This document shows positions 43,691-55,724 of a stretch of 64,000 nucleotides of DNA, one piece after another. The first letter of the stretch is position 1, and each line of letters starts with the position of its first letter. Source of the DNA: Aldrovandia affinis (taxonomy: Eukaryota > Chordata > Actinopteri > Notacanthiformes > Halosauridae); assembly GCA_029706075.1 (NCBI GenBank), contig JAINUG010000070.1, positions 2,837,500 to 2,901,499 on the forward strand, in the 5' to 3' direction. The notes below the pieces were generated by a model that saw only the letters and a list, made by a program, of their open reading frames with translations, searched no databases and had not been told where the DNA came from. Position numbers and translations under genes: made by a program.

Positions 43691-44637
43691 CATTTGTAAT
43701 CTCCTTAGGGTCTGTAATTGTGGTATTCTCAATCTTAAACTCCTTAACAGAGCTCTGTTTCTGAGGTGTACCAAACTGTATATTTGTTTCCAGTCATTAG
43801 AATCGTTCCCCTTGCTGTTTTCAATCAGCTTGATAAAGTACTGTGCTTTTGCAGTGCATAATTATTTGTTTCTTAAAGGCTTAAAAGTTACGATGTCAGT
43901 GTTTCTTTTTGATTTCAGGGAGATTTTTAGGGCCTGATCTCTCTTTTTCATTGGAGTCCAGATTTCCTTTGTCAGCCAAGGCAATTCATTTTTCCTGGGT
44001 TTTGTTTAACAAACCTGTGTATACTTATCCATAATGTTTTTGATTGGGCCCATGGGGTTATTGCAGCCATTATTCAAATCATCAGATTTTAGTATGTCTT
44101 CACAGTTTTTGCAGCAGCTCAGATTGAAATTGAGCCCAGTTGCCAGATGATTTGGAATGCCTTTTATTGTCATTGAATTGGTTGCATGGGCTGAGAATCT
44201 TTTTTTGGTTAATTTACGAGCAAATAAAGTCAAATTATGATCAGATAGGCCTATAATTGGATTGTATGTTTTAGTTACACGATCTAGGGTTGTTTGAGAA
44301 TATTAAATCAATCAAGGTCTGAGAATTTATGGCAATTCTTGTTGAAGTAGTGACCATTTGTTTCAGATTGAGCTTTGAAGTTATGCTTTTGAGTTTTTCC
44401 TTATTTTTCTTGTCCAACCAGATGATATTCAAATCACTAAGAACATATATTTCTTTATGATGATCCAACATTTTCAGCAGTGCTTCAAAATCATTATAGA
44501 ATGGAGTGTCATGTGAGGGAGCGTTATACATGACCAACACATCAAAATACATTTGGGGTGACAGGATAATCCGTACAGCCAAACATTCCATTTGGGATTC
44601 TAGTTCGATTTCACAGCTGTTAATGGTATCTTTAATG
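43691..44637 (-). pseudogene. LINE endonuclease C-terminal half and linker
   Basis: Minus-strand pieces read IKDTINSCEIE, YFDVLVMYNAPSHDTPFYND, EIYVLSDLNIIWLDK (the usual GDFN is SDLN), SQTLIDLIFSNNP, then LTLFARKLTKKRF and, in the linker, LPWLTKEIWTPMKKRDQALK and ENTTITDPKEITNVF. The order matches LINE endonuclease and linker. Several frameshifts. Confidence 0.75.
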
Positions 44638-44639
44638 TA

Positions 44640-45542
44640 CAGTCAAGCCGGAAAGTCTACACACCCCTTTCACCCTTTCCACGTTTCATTGCGTTACAGA
44701 CTTATTCTACAATAGATTAAGTACATTTTTTGTCTCAAAATTCTACACAAAATAGCCCATACTGACAAAGTGAAAACCGGTTTTTAGGCATTTGTGCTAA
44801 TTTATTAAAAATCTAAATGTAAAATATGAAGGTCTGATTGATGGAGTGCTGCAGAGATTTGTGTCCTTCTGCCAGGTTCTCCCATCGCTGCAGAGGAACT
44901 CTGAAGCTCTCTTAGAGTGGCCATTGGGTTCTTGGTCACCTCCCTGACCAAGGCCCTTCTTGCCCGGTTACTGAGTTTGGCTGGATGGCCAGCTCTAAGA
45001 AGAGTTGTGGTGGTTCCAAACTTCTTCCATTTCACAATGATGGAGCCCACTGTTCTCCTGGGTGCTTTCAATGCTTTAGCAATGTTTTATACCCTTCCCC
45101 ATATCTATGCCTCAACACAATTCTATCTCGGAGGTCTATGGAGAGTTCCTAGGACTTCATGGCTTGGTTTTTACTCTGACATGCACTGTCAACTGTGGGA
45201 CCTTATATAGGCAGGTGTTGGCAATCCCCAATCATGTCCAATCAATTAATTTACCACAGGTGGACCCCAATTAAGTTGTAGAAACATCTCAAGCAGTATC
45301 AGTGGAAACAAAATGCACCTCAGCTCACTTTTGGGTGTCATACTTGTGTACATATGATATTTTACATTTAGATTTTTAATAAATTAGCACAAATGTCTAA
45401 AAACCTGTTTTCACTTTGTCATTATGGGCTATTTTGTGTCGTATTTTGAGACAAAAAATGAACTTAATCTATTAGAATAAGTCTGTAACGCAATGAAACG
45501 TGGAAAGGGTGAAAGGGGTGTGCAGGCTTTCCGGCTTGACTG
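44640..45542 (-). mobile_element. Tc1-like deletion derivative
   Basis: 903 bp between TA dinucleotides (44638-44639 and 45543-45544), ends CAGTCAAGCCGGAAAGTCTA and complement. Long inverted arms (44640-44820 and 45350-45542) surround an N-terminal transposase remnant only. It sits in the LINE endonuclease. Confidence 0.9.
44805..45175 (-). pseudogene. Tc1-like transposase, DNA-binding half only
   Basis: The 88-codon frame reads APRRTVGSIIVKWKKFGTTT, GHPAKLSNRARRALVREV, MATLRELQSSSAAMGEPGRR, ISAALHQ. Upstream, out of frame, ELSIDLRDRIVLRHRYGEGY supplies the start of the first helix-turn-helix. No catalytic DDE residue remains because the sequence jumps to the inverted arm after ALHQSD. Confidence 0.85.
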
Positions 45543-45696
45543 TACATTATTACACCTCCACCTTTCCCCAAACATACAGTACTGTGCAAAGTTTTTAGGC
45601 AGGTGTGAAAAAATGCTGTAAAGTAAGAATGCTTTAAAAAATAGAAGTGTTCATAGTTTATTTTTATCAATTAACAAAATGCAAAGTGAATGAACA

Positions 45697-46436
45697 TGTC
45701 AGGGCAGGGACCAGAAAACCAGGCGCGGACCCAGAAATGCAGAAACTTATTTTATTAAGTGAACAGGCAAAGGTCAGGCAGGAGTAATCAGGGCAATGCA
45801 GAGATCCAAAGGATGGTCGGGGACAGGCAGAGTTCGTTACGGGCTTCAGGGGTATCAGGGGCAGGCAAGGCGTAGTCAGTGGGCAGGCAAAGGTCGAAAA
45901 CGAGAAGGCAGTCCAGGGAACACAGGGAGGAGCGGGAACGAGACTGGGGTACTGACGAACACTGGAGCACAAACACGAACACGAACACGAAGCCACAAAA
46001 CGCTGGGAAACAGAGATAACGCGGGAGAGTAATGTGAGCATAACGCAAAGCACAAGACAATCTGGCAACGAACATGGGAAAACACACAGCTTAAATACAT
46101 TTAGACATAACGAGAAACAATCAGGAATAAACATGAATGCAGCTGACTGCAATCAGACACATGAGGAATTAAGTGAAAACGATAATACAATAACGAGACA
46201 ATCAGGAAATGAACATGGGAAACGAACAGCTAACTACATCAGACATAACAAGAAACAATCAGGAATTAACATGAATGCAGCTAACTGCAATCAGACACAT
46301 GAGGAACAGGTGAAAACAATACAATGACAAGACTGGGAACAGGTAGGTGAAAGTGAAAACACGGACCAGACAACCAGGAAAACATGGAGCGAATGAAAAC
46401 ACCTAATTACGGGGAACACGAACACGAGACGTGACA
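45697..46436 (-). repeat. Gypsy LTR 1 (3' end of the tandem)
   Basis: 740 bp. The minus strand starts TGTCACGTCTCG and ends CCCTGCCCTGACA. TATTTAAG box at 46090-46097, AATAAA signal at 45751-45756 (minus). It contains a two-copy repeat of about 143 bp (about 46050-46330). Confidence 0.95.
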
Positions 46437-47720
46437 GTACCCCCCCCCTAGGGACGCCACCTGGCGGATCACCAACCTGTATCGGATGCCGACGCAGGAA
46501 TTCCTGGATTAGGAGGGTCGACGATATGTCTCTCGGCACCCAACTGCGCGTTCGGGGACCGTACCCTCCCAATCCACCAGAAATTGGCGACCACGGCCCC
46601 TGCGTCGGACATCCAGCAGGCGGCGAACGGTGTAGACTGGGCCCCTTCGATGAGCCGGGGGAGGTGGGGTGGACAGGAGGGCTAAAACGAGAGACAAGAT
46701 AGGGTTTGAGACGAGACATGTGAAACACAGGATGGATGCGGCGTAGGGGAGGGGGGAGGCGCAACTGTATGGCCGAGGGGGTGATAACACGAATGATGGG
46801 GTAGGGACCAATAAATCTAGGGGATAACTTTTTACAAGATCCCCGCAGGAGAATGTCCTTGGCAGAGAGCCAGACCTTCTGGCCGACCCTGTAGCGAGGG
46901 GCCGGACGACGGTGGCGGTCGGCCTGGCTCTTCATGGCTGAGACGTGGCGAAGTAGGGTGACACGTGCTCTCCGCCATGTACTTCGGGCTCTTGAGATGA
47001 GGGCCTGGGCAGACGGCACCTCCACCTCCTTCTCCTCCTCTGGGAACAGAGGAGGTTGGTATCCCAAACAACATTTAAAAGGAGAGATTCCGGTAGAGGA
47101 TACGGGAAGGGAATTGTGGGCGTATTCCACCCAGGGCAGGGAGCGAGACCAGGTAGCCGGAGTTTGTTCGGCCAGACAGCGCAGTCCCTTCCCCAGCTCC
47201 TGGTTATAACGCTCAGTCTGGCCATTAGTCTCTGGATGGAACCCAGAGGACAGGTTGGGCTTGGCGCCGATCAGGGAGCAAAACGCTTTCCAGAACCTGC
47301 TGGAGAACTGGGGCCCCCGGTCCGAGGTCATCTCCTGTGGTAGTCCATGGAGGCGAAAAACATGTCTCACCATGAGCTCAGCGGTCTCCTTAGCAGAGGG
47401 GAGTTTAGGCAGCGGGATGAAATGCACACTCTTAGAAAACCGGTCTACCACCGTAAGGACGACTGTGTTACCTTCAGATGGTGGTAGACCGGTTACAAAG
47501 TCCAGGGCGACATGGGACCACGGGCGTGTGGGACAGCCAAGGGCTGAAGGAGACCGCTGGGGCGTGCATTAGAGGTCTTGGACCGAGCACAGGGCACACA
47601 AGCTGCCACAAATTCGGCTGTGTCGTCCTTCATGGTGGGCCACCAAAATCTACGGGACATGAAGGCTAATGTCCGTGAAACACCGGGGTGACAGGCCATC
47701 GGGAAGAATGTGCCCACTCC
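46437..47720 (-). pseudogene. Gypsy copy A: integrase and chromodomain
   Basis: The zinc-binding end is visible in [20 protein letters not shown] and [10 protein letters not shown] (47500-47700). A one-base loss near 47530 breaks the first catalytic aspartate region. The long frame 46291-47451 then gives [36 protein letters not shown] (second Asp) and [14 protein letters not shown] (the Glu), [14 protein letters not shown] and [17 protein letters not shown]. Chromodomain pieces [20 protein letters not shown] and DWEG lie at 46560-46650. Integrase joins cDNA to the genome and the chromodomain targets chromatin. Confidence 0.9.
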
Positions 47721-48111
47721 AGCACCTGGGGCCGGACGGTCTCAGGCACGAAGAGGGGTTGGCCGGCGTATCTCTGGGAACCTGTGTGGTGTGGAGCGCC
47801 TCCTCCACCATCTGAACAATATCAAGCACAGCTGCTGCTACCATGCAGCTGGGCGGCAGGATGGGCTCAGGATTGCCTTCCTCCTCTGGAGAGGCATAGA
47901 CCCGGATAAGGCCGGCCTTGGTGTTCTTGGAACCAGGGCGAAAAGACAGGGTAAACACAAAACGTGCAAAAATAGAGACCACCTGGCTTGACGTGGATTA
48001 AGACGTTGGGCCGAGTGGAGGTACTCCAGGTTACGGTGGTCCGTCCAGACCAGGAATGGCACAGCAGCCCCTTCAAGCCAGTGTCTCCACTCTTCAAGGC
48101 TAATTTTATGG

Positions 48112-49700
48112 CTAAAAGTTCACGGTCACCAATGCTATAATTTCTCTCCGTAGCGGAAAGGCGGTGCGAAAAGAAAGCGCATGGATGTACCTTGTTGTCA
48201 GGGCTTCTTTGTGAGAGAATCGCCCTGTCCCTGAATCGGAGGCATCCACCTCCACAACGAACTGACGCGTGGGATCCGGGAGTGCGAGGACAGGGCTGAC
48301 GTGGAATCGAGACTTGAGTCTCTCGAAGGCTGCCTGGGCATCAGGATTCCATCTGAAACAAATCTTTGTGGATGTTAGAGATATTAACGGTGCGGCGGCG
48401 ACCGTGCTGTAATTACGCACAAAGCGTCTATAGAAATTTGCAAAACCCGAGGAAGCGTTGGAGTTGCTTGCGATCAGAGGGTATGGGCCATTCCTGTACC
48501 GCCTGCACCTTGGCGGAGTCCATCTCCAGATGGCCTCGGGAGATAATGAAACCTAAAAAATTGGACAGAGTCTTTATGGAAATCACATTTCTCTGCTTTA
48601 ATAAACAATCGGTTCTCTAGCAGTCTCTGGATAACCCGCGTACATGCTGTATGTGTTCCTCTAAGGTTCTAGAGAAAATCAGAATGTCATCCAGGTAGAC
48701 AGACACAAACTGGGACAGCATGTCCCGGAGGACGCCATTCACCAATCCCTGGAAGACGGCAGGAGCGTTGGTGAGTCCAAATGGCATGGCCAGGTATTCA
48801 TAATGACCAGAGTGAGTGTTGAATGCGGTCTTCCATTCATCCCCCTGCCGAATCCGGACCAGGTGGTAGGCGTTATGAGATCCAATTTGGTGAAAACTGT
48901 CCCTCCTGGAGATTGTCAAATGCCGAAGACATCAATGGGAGAGGGTAGCGGTTCTTCACGGTAATGGCATTGAGACCTCGGTAATCAATGCAAGGACGCA
49001 AAGTTCCATCTCTTCTTAACAAAGAAGAAACCAGCACCAGCAGGGGATGACGAAGGGCGGATAATTCCTGATGACAACGAGATGGCAATGTACTCCTCCA
49101 TGGCTTTGTTCTCTGGGACAGACAATGAGTATAGGTGGCCTCTCGGAGGAGTTGAACCAGGAAATAGGTCGATAGGGCAGTCGTAGGCACGATGAGGTGG
49201 CAAGGTGCAGGCACGGGACTTGCTGAAAGCCTGGCCGAGGTCGTGGTATTCAGAGGGCACGAGTGACAGGTCCACTGGTCCTTCTCTAGCCACGGGTGTG
49301 GAGTCTCCAGGGGTAGCTGCGGAACGGAGGCATGACTTCTGACAATAAGAGCTCCACTCACGGATGTTACCAGTGGTCCAGTCAATACTGGGATTGTGGG
49401 TTGCCAGCCAGGGTCCGCCAAGCACCACTGGAGCATGGGGAGACTCCATGAGATAGAGTGCTAGCTTCTCTCTGTGATTCCCAGAAACAAGCAGCTCCAG
49501 GGGCTGGGTGATCTCCTGAATTACTGCTAGAGGCGTACCTGTCAGGGTCTTGGTGCGGAGAGGTGTCGCTAGACGAGACACCGGGATTCCCATGCGACGA
49601 ACCAGGGTAGGGCAGATGAGGTTGGCATCGCCCCGAGTCAATCAGGGCCTGCACCGAAACTGCTCTCCTTGCCAGGAGAGGAGAACGTGGAGCATGGGAC
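48112..49700 (-). pseudogene. Gypsy copy A: protease, RT, RNase H
   Basis: The protease active site reads VQALIDSG near 49640, then shifts frame. [22 protein letters not shown] (near 48990), [39 protein letters not shown] and [10 protein letters not shown] (YLDD codons at 48686-48697). RNase [19 protein letters not shown] near 48240. At least four frame breaks, so no full polyprotein as read. Confidence 0.9.
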
Positions 49701-49751
49701 ATTGGGGTTGGAAGGTTGAAAGCTGAGAGGCGCCCATCAGAACCTCCCTCT

Positions 49752-50694
49752 TCACTGACGGGCGTTGTCTTTTACCGGGCACGAAGACCGGAAATGTCCC
49801 CTGCCTCCGCAGTAAAGGCAAAGTCCTCCTCCCGGCGGCGCTGGCGTTCGGCCTCGGATAGAGGAGCCCGATTCCCTGCATGGCTCCGCAGTCACAGTGG
49901 GTTGAGCGGGAAGTCGGGTCGTGTCGTCGGCCGGAAACGGGAGGAAGCAGGAGACTTGTGACGCCTTCTTCCTCTCTCCTGCAGACGCGTGTCGATTCGG
50001 ATAGCCAGGTCCACAAGTCTGTCCAGGTCCGGAGGTAGATCGCACACAGTTAGTTCGCCCAGAACCCTGTCGGAAAGACCGTGCATGAAGGCATCGTGAG
50101 GTGGCCACGGCATTCCATCCTGCTGAGGTCGCCAGGGTCCGGAACTCGATGGAGTAGTCCGAGACGGATTGTTCTCCTTGGTGAAACTGAAGCAGTTGAC
50201 GTGCCGCCGCCCGTCCGACCGAGGACCGGGTCAAAACCCTTCTCATCTCCTCCCGAAGGATGAGAAGGTTGTGAGAGCAGGGTGTCCAGACTCCAAGAGA
50301 GAGGTTCCCATAGTCGAGCTTTTCCCCAAGGAGTGTGATTACATAGGCGACCCTCGCCTCGTTCCGTAGGAAATGAGGAGGGTTGGAGTTCGAATACTAG
50401 CGAGCATTGACTCAAAAAAGCGCGACATGAGTTGGGGTCGCCCAGGTAGCGTTCGGAGAGGGTAATCGTGGTTCGGACCCTCTGATAACCGGCTTGCGTC
50501 TGCACCTGGATTACTGCGTTCTGTGCAGAACGGGCCGTTTCTGCAGACTCTTGGATGATTTGGAACATGGGAAAGCTGCTCCGCCAGAGCTTGGACGGTC
50601 TGCTGCAACGTCCGCAACTCCGCTTTGTGATGTCCAAGGCGATTCCGTGGTAATGGGCTACGTCGATGGGTTCGGGATCGTCCGCTGGTTCCAT
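49752..50694 (-). pseudogene. Gypsy copy A: Gag
   Basis: The start is ATG at 50694, only 16 nt after the 5' LTR: MEPADDPEPIDVAHYHG. The coiled-coil-like ELRTLQQTVQALAEQLSH and the capsid-like region follow in shifting frames. The CCHC zinc knuckle CLYCGGRGHFRSSCP is at 49779-49820, followed by PVKDNARQ. Gag packages element RNA. Several one-base frame breaks. Confidence 0.85.
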
Positions 50695-50698
50695 CTTG

Positions 50699-50708
50699 GC
50701 CAGATTGT
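50699..50708 (-). promoter_or_regulatory. Candidate self-priming PBS, copy A
   Basis: The minus strand reads ACAATCTGGC two bases after the 5' LTR. It is perfectly complementary to GCCAGATTGT in that LTR (51070-51079), 31 nt downstream of the TATA-like box. Confidence 0.65.
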
Positions 50709-50710
50709 TC

Positions 50711-51448
50711 TGTCAGGGCAGGGACCAGAAAACCAGGCGCGGACCCAGAAATGCAGAAACTTATTTTATTAAGTGAACAGGCAAAGGTCAGGCAGGAGTA
50801 ATCAGGGCAATGCAGAGATCCAAAGGATGGTCGGGGACAGGCAGAGTTCGTTACGGGCTTCAGGGGTATCAGGGGCAGGCAAGGCGTAGTCAGTGGGCAG
50901 GCAAAGGTCGAAAACGAGAAGGCAGTCCAGGGAACACAGGGAGGAGCGGGAACGAGACTGGGGTACTGACGAACACTGGAGCACAAACACGAACACGAAC
51001 ACGAAGCCACAAAACGCTGGGAAACAGAGATAACGCGGAGAGTAATGTGAGCATAACGCAAAGCACAAGACAATCTGGCAACGAACATGGGAAAACACAC
51101 AGCTTAAATACATTTAGACATAACGAGAAACAATCAGGAATAAACATGAATGCAGCTGACTGCAATCAGACACATGAGGAATTAAGTGAAAACGATAATA
51201 CAATAACGAGACAATCAGGAAATGAACATGGGAAACGAACAGCTAACTACATCAGACATAACAAGAAACAATCAGGAATTAACATGAATGCAGCTAACTG
51301 CAATCAGACACATGAGGAACAGGTGAAAACAATACAATGACAAGACTGGGAACAGGTAGGTGAAAGTGAAAACACGGACCAGACAACCAGGAAAACATGG
51401 AGCGAATGAAAACACCTAATTACGGGAACACGAACACGAGACGTGACA
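50711..51448 (-). repeat. Gypsy LTR 2 (shared middle LTR)
   Basis: 738 bp. It shares with LTR 1, against LTR 3, an A at the ACATAACAAGAAAC site and the lack of a 6-bp insert. TATTTAAG box at 51103-51110. Confidence 0.95.
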
Positions 51449-52840
51449 GTACCCCCCTAGGACGCCACCTGGCGGATCACCAACCTGTATCGGATGCCGA
51501 CGCAGGAATTCCTGGATTAGGGAGGGGTCGACGATATGTCCTCGGGCACCCAACTGCGTTCCTTCGGGACCGCACCCCTCCCAATCCACCAGAAATTGGC
51601 GACCACGGCCCCTGCGTCGGACATCCAGCAGGCGGCGAACGGTGTAGACTGGGCCCCCTTCGATGAGCCGGGGGAGGTGGGGTGCGGACAGGAGGCTAAA
51701 ACGAGAGACAAGATAGGGTTTGAGACGAGACATGTGAAACACAGGATGGATGCGGCGTAGGGGGAGGGGGGAGGCGCAACTGTATGGCCGAGGGGGTGAT
51801 AACACGAATGATGGGGTAGGGACCAATAAATCTAGGGGATAACTCTTTACAAGATCCCCGCAGGAGAATGTCCTTGGCAGAGAGCCAGACCTTCTGGCCG
51901 ACCCTGTAGCGAGGGGCCGGACGACGGTGGCGGCCGGCCTGGCTCTTCATGGCTGAGACGTGGCGAAGTAGGGTGACACGTGCTCTCCGCCATGTACTTC
52001 GGGCTCTTGAGATGAGGGCCTGGGCAGACGGCACCTCCACCTCCTTCTCTCCTCCTCTGGGAACAGAGGAGGTTGGTATCCCAAACAACATTTAAAAGGA
52101 GAGATCCGGTAGAGGATACGGGAAGGGAATTGTGGGCGTATTCCACCCAGGGCAGGGAGCGAGACCAGGTAGCCGGAGTTTGTTCGGCCAGACAGCGCAG
52201 TCCCTTCCCAGCTCCTGGTTATAACGCTCAGTCTGGCCATTAGTCTCTGGATGGAACCCAGAGGACAGGTTGGGCTTGGCGCCGATCAGGAGCAAAACGC
52301 TTTCCAGAACCTGCTGGAGAACTGGGGCCCCCGGTCCGAGGTCATCTCCTGTGGTAGTCCATGGAGGCGAAAAACATGTCTCACCATGAGCTCAGCGGTC
52401 TCCTTAGCAGAGGGGAGTTTAGGCAGCGGGATGAAATGCACACTCTAGAAAACCGGTCTACCACCGTAAGGACGACTGTGTTACCTTCAGATGGTGGTAG
52501 ACCGGTTACAAAGTCCAGGGCGACATGGGACCACGGGCGTCGTGGGACAGCCAAGGGCTGAAGGAGACCGCTGGGGCGTGCATTAGAGGTCTTGGACCGA
52601 GCACAGGGCACACAAGCTGCCACAAATTCGGCTGTGTCGTCCTTCATGGTGGGCCACCAAAATCTACGGGACATGAAGGCTAATGTCCGTGAAACACCGG
52701 GTGACAGGCCATCGGGAAGAATGTGCCCACTCCAGCACCTGGGGCCGGACGGTCTCAGGCACGAAGAGGGGGTTGGCCGGCGTATCTCTGGGAACCTGTG
52801 TGGTGTGGAGCGCCTCCTCCACCATCTGAACAATATCAAG
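51449..52840 (-). pseudogene. Gypsy copy B: integrase and chromodomain
   Basis: A clean stretch at 52381-52730 gives [60 protein letters not shown] (first catalytic Asp in ALDF) and [10 protein letters not shown]. Then come [14 protein letters not shown] near 52235, [14 protein letters not shown] near 51840 and the chromodomain [20 protein letters not shown] with FLVDWEG near 51600. It keeps the first Asp region that copy A breaks, but is broken in the core that copy A keeps. Confidence 0.9.
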
Positions 52841-53087
52841 CACAGCTGCTGCTACCATGCAGCTGGGCGGCAGGATGGGCTCAGGATTGCCTTCCTCCTC
52901 TGGAGAGGCATAGACCCGGGATAAGGCGTCGGCCTTGGTGTTCTTGGAACCAGGGCGAAAAGACAGGGTAAACACAAAAACGCAAAAAATAGAGACCACC
53001 TGGCTTGACGTGGATTAAGACGTTGGGCGAGTGGAGGTACTCCAGGTTACGGTGGTCCGTCCAGACCAGGAATGGCACAGCAGCCCT

Positions 53088-54660
53088 TCAAGCCAGTGTC
53101 TCCACTCTTCGAAGGCTAATTTTATGGCTAAAGTTCACGGTCACCAATGCTATAATTTCTCTCCGTAGCGGAAAGGCGGTGCGAAAAGAAAGCGCATGGA
53201 TGTACCTTGTTGTCAGGGCTTCTTTGTGAGAGAATCGCCCCTGTCCCTGAATCGGAGGCATCCACCTCCACAACGAACTGACGCGTGGGATCCGGGAGTG
53301 CGAGGACAGGGGCTGACGTGAATCGAGACTTGAGTCTCTCAAGGCTGCCTGGGCATCAGGATTCCATCTGAAACAAATCTTTGTGGATGTTAGAGATATT
53401 AACGGTGCGGCGACCGTGCTGTAATTACGCACAAAGCGTCTATAGAAATTTGCAAACCCGAGGAAGCGTTGGAGTTGCTTGCGATCAGAGGGTATGGGCC
53501 ATTCCTGTACCGCCTGCACCTTGGCGGAGTCCATCTCCAGATGGCCTCGGGAGATAATGAAACCTAAAAATTGGACAGAGTCTTTATGGAAATCACATTT
53601 CTCTGCTTTAATAAACAATCGGTTCTCTAGCAGTCTCTGGATAACCCGGCGTACATGCTGTATGTGTTCCTCTAAGGTTCTAGAGAAAATCAGAATGTCA
53701 TCCAGGTAGACAGACACAAACTGGGACAGCATGTCCCGGAGGACGTCATTCACCAATCCCTGGAAGACGGCAGGAGCGTTGGTGAGTCCAAATGGCATGG
53801 CCAGGTATTCATAATGACCAGAGTGAGTGTTGAATGCGGTCTTCCATTCATCCCCCTGCCGAATCCGACCAGGTGGTAGGCGTTGCGGAGATCCAATTTG
53901 GTGAAAACTGTCCCTCCTGGAGATTGTCAAATGTCAAGACATCAATGGGAGAGGGTAGCGGTTCTTCACGGTAATGGCATTGAGACCTCGGTAATCAATG
54001 CAAGGACGCAAAGTTCCATCTCTTCTTAACAAAGAAGAAACCAGCACCAGCAGGGGATGACGAAGGGCGGATAATTCCTGATGACAACGAGATGGCAATG
54101 TACTCCTCCATGGCTTTGTTCTCTGGGACAGACAATGAGTATAGGTGGCCTCTCGGAGGAGTTGAACCAGGAAATAGGTCGATAGGGCAGTCGTAGGCAC
54201 GATGAGGTGGCAAGGTGCAGGCACGGGACTTGCTGAAAGCCTGGCCGAGGTCGTGGTATTCAGAGGGCACGAGTGACAGGTCCACTGGTCCTTCTCTAGC
54301 CACGGGTGTGGAGTCTCCAGGGGTAGCTGCGGAACGGAGGCATGACTTCTGACAATAAGAGCTCCACTCACGGATGTTACCAGTGGTCCAGTCAATACTG
54401 GGATTGTGGGTTGCCAGCCAGGGTCCGCCAAGCACCACTGGAGCATGGGGAGACTCCATGAGATAGAGTGCTAGCTTCTCTCTGTGATTCCCAGAAACAA
54501 GCAGCTCCAGGGGCTGGGTGATCTCCTGAATTACTGCTAGAGGCGACCTGTCAGGTCTTGGTGCGGAGAGGTGTCGCTAGACGAGACACCGGGATTCCCA
54601 TGCGACGAACCAGGGTAGGGCAGATGAGGTTGGCATCGGCCCCCGAGTCAATCAGGGCCT
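53088..54660 (-). pseudogene. Gypsy copy B: protease, RT, RNase H
   Basis: Protease: [19 protein letters not shown], active-site DSG at about 54641-54649. RT: a 280-codon frame (53088-53930) with [58 protein letters not shown] (YLDD at 53697-53708), [20 protein letters not shown] and [20 protein letters not shown]. RNase H follows in another frame near 53260. The earlier RT motif [20 protein letters not shown] is at about 53940-54000, across a frame break. Confidence 0.9.
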
Positions 54661-54739
54661 GCACCGGAAACTGCTCTCCTTGCCAGGAGAGGAGAACGTG
54701 GAGCATGGGACATTGGGGTTGGAAGGTTGAAAGCTGAGA

Positions 54740-55708
54740 GGCGCCCATCAGAACCTCCCTCTTCACTGACGGGCGTTGTCTTTTACCGGGCACGAAGACC
54801 GGAAATGTCCCCTGCCTCCGCAGTAAAGGCAAAGTCCTCCTCCCGGCGGCGCTGGCGTTCGGCCTCGGATAGAGGAGCCCGATTCCCTGCATGGGCTCCG
54901 CAGTCACAGTGGGTTGAGCGGGAAGTCGGGTCGTGTCGCCGGCCGGAAACGGGAGGAAGCAGGAGACTTGTGACGCCTTCTTCCTCTCTCCTGCAGACGC
55001 GTGTCGATTCGGATAGCCAGGTCCACAAGTCTGTCCAGGTCCGGAGGTAGATCGCACACAGTTAGTTCGTCCAGAACCCTGTCGGAAAGACCGTGCATGA
55101 AGGCATCGTAGGTGGCCACGGCATTCCATCCTGCTGAGGTCGCCAGGTCCGGAACTCGATGGAGTAGTCCGAGACGGATTGTTCTCCTTGGTGAAACTGA
55201 AGCAGTTGACGTGCCGTCGCCCGTCCGACCGAGGACCGGCCGAAAACCCCTTCTCATCTCCTCCGCGAAGGATGAGAAGGTTGTGAGAGCAGGGTGTCCA
55301 GACTCCAAGAGAGAGGTTCCCCATAGTCGAGCTTTTCCCCAAGGAGTGTGATTACATAGGCGACCTCGCTCGTTCCGTAGGAAATGAGGAGGGTTGGAGT
55401 TCGAATACTAGCGAGCATTGACTCAAAAAAGCGCGACATGAGTTGGGGTCGCCCAGGTAGCGTTCCGGAGAGGGTAATCGTGGTTCGACCCCTCTGATAA
55501 CCGGCTTGCGTCTGCACCTGGATTACTGCGTTCTGTGCAGAACGGGCCGTTTCTGCAGACTCTGGATGATTTGGAACATGGACGAAAGCTGCTCCGCCAG
55601 AGCTTGGACGGTCTGCTGCAACGTCCGCAACTCCGCTTTGTGATGTCCAAGGCGAATTCCGTGGTAATGGGCTACGTCGATGGGTTCGGATCGGTCCGCT
55701 GGTTCCAT
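54740..55708 (-). pseudogene. Gypsy copy B: Gag
   Basis: Starts MEPADRSEPIDVAHYHG at 55708, 16 nt after LTR 3, followed by GHHKAELRTLQQTVQALAEQ. The zinc-knuckle region is at about 54785-54850, with the Cys residues in a shifted frame. A 263-codon frame (54551-55342) joins part of Gag to the protease. Confidence 0.85.
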
Positions 55709-55712
55709 CTTG

Positions 55713-55722
55713 GCCAGATTGT
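55713..55722 (-). promoter_or_regulatory. Candidate self-priming PBS, copy B
   Basis: The same ACAATCTGGC, two bases from LTR 3. Its complement lies in LTR 3 at 56089-56098, 31 nt from the TATA-like box (56122-56129). Confidence 0.65.
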
Positions 55723-55724
55723 TC

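Noticed and set aside
50810..51340. 176-codon plus-strand frame repeated at 45.8, 50.8 and 55.8 kb
   Set aside because: Lies wholly inside Gypsy LTRs, which are non-coding, and follows the internal LTR duplication.
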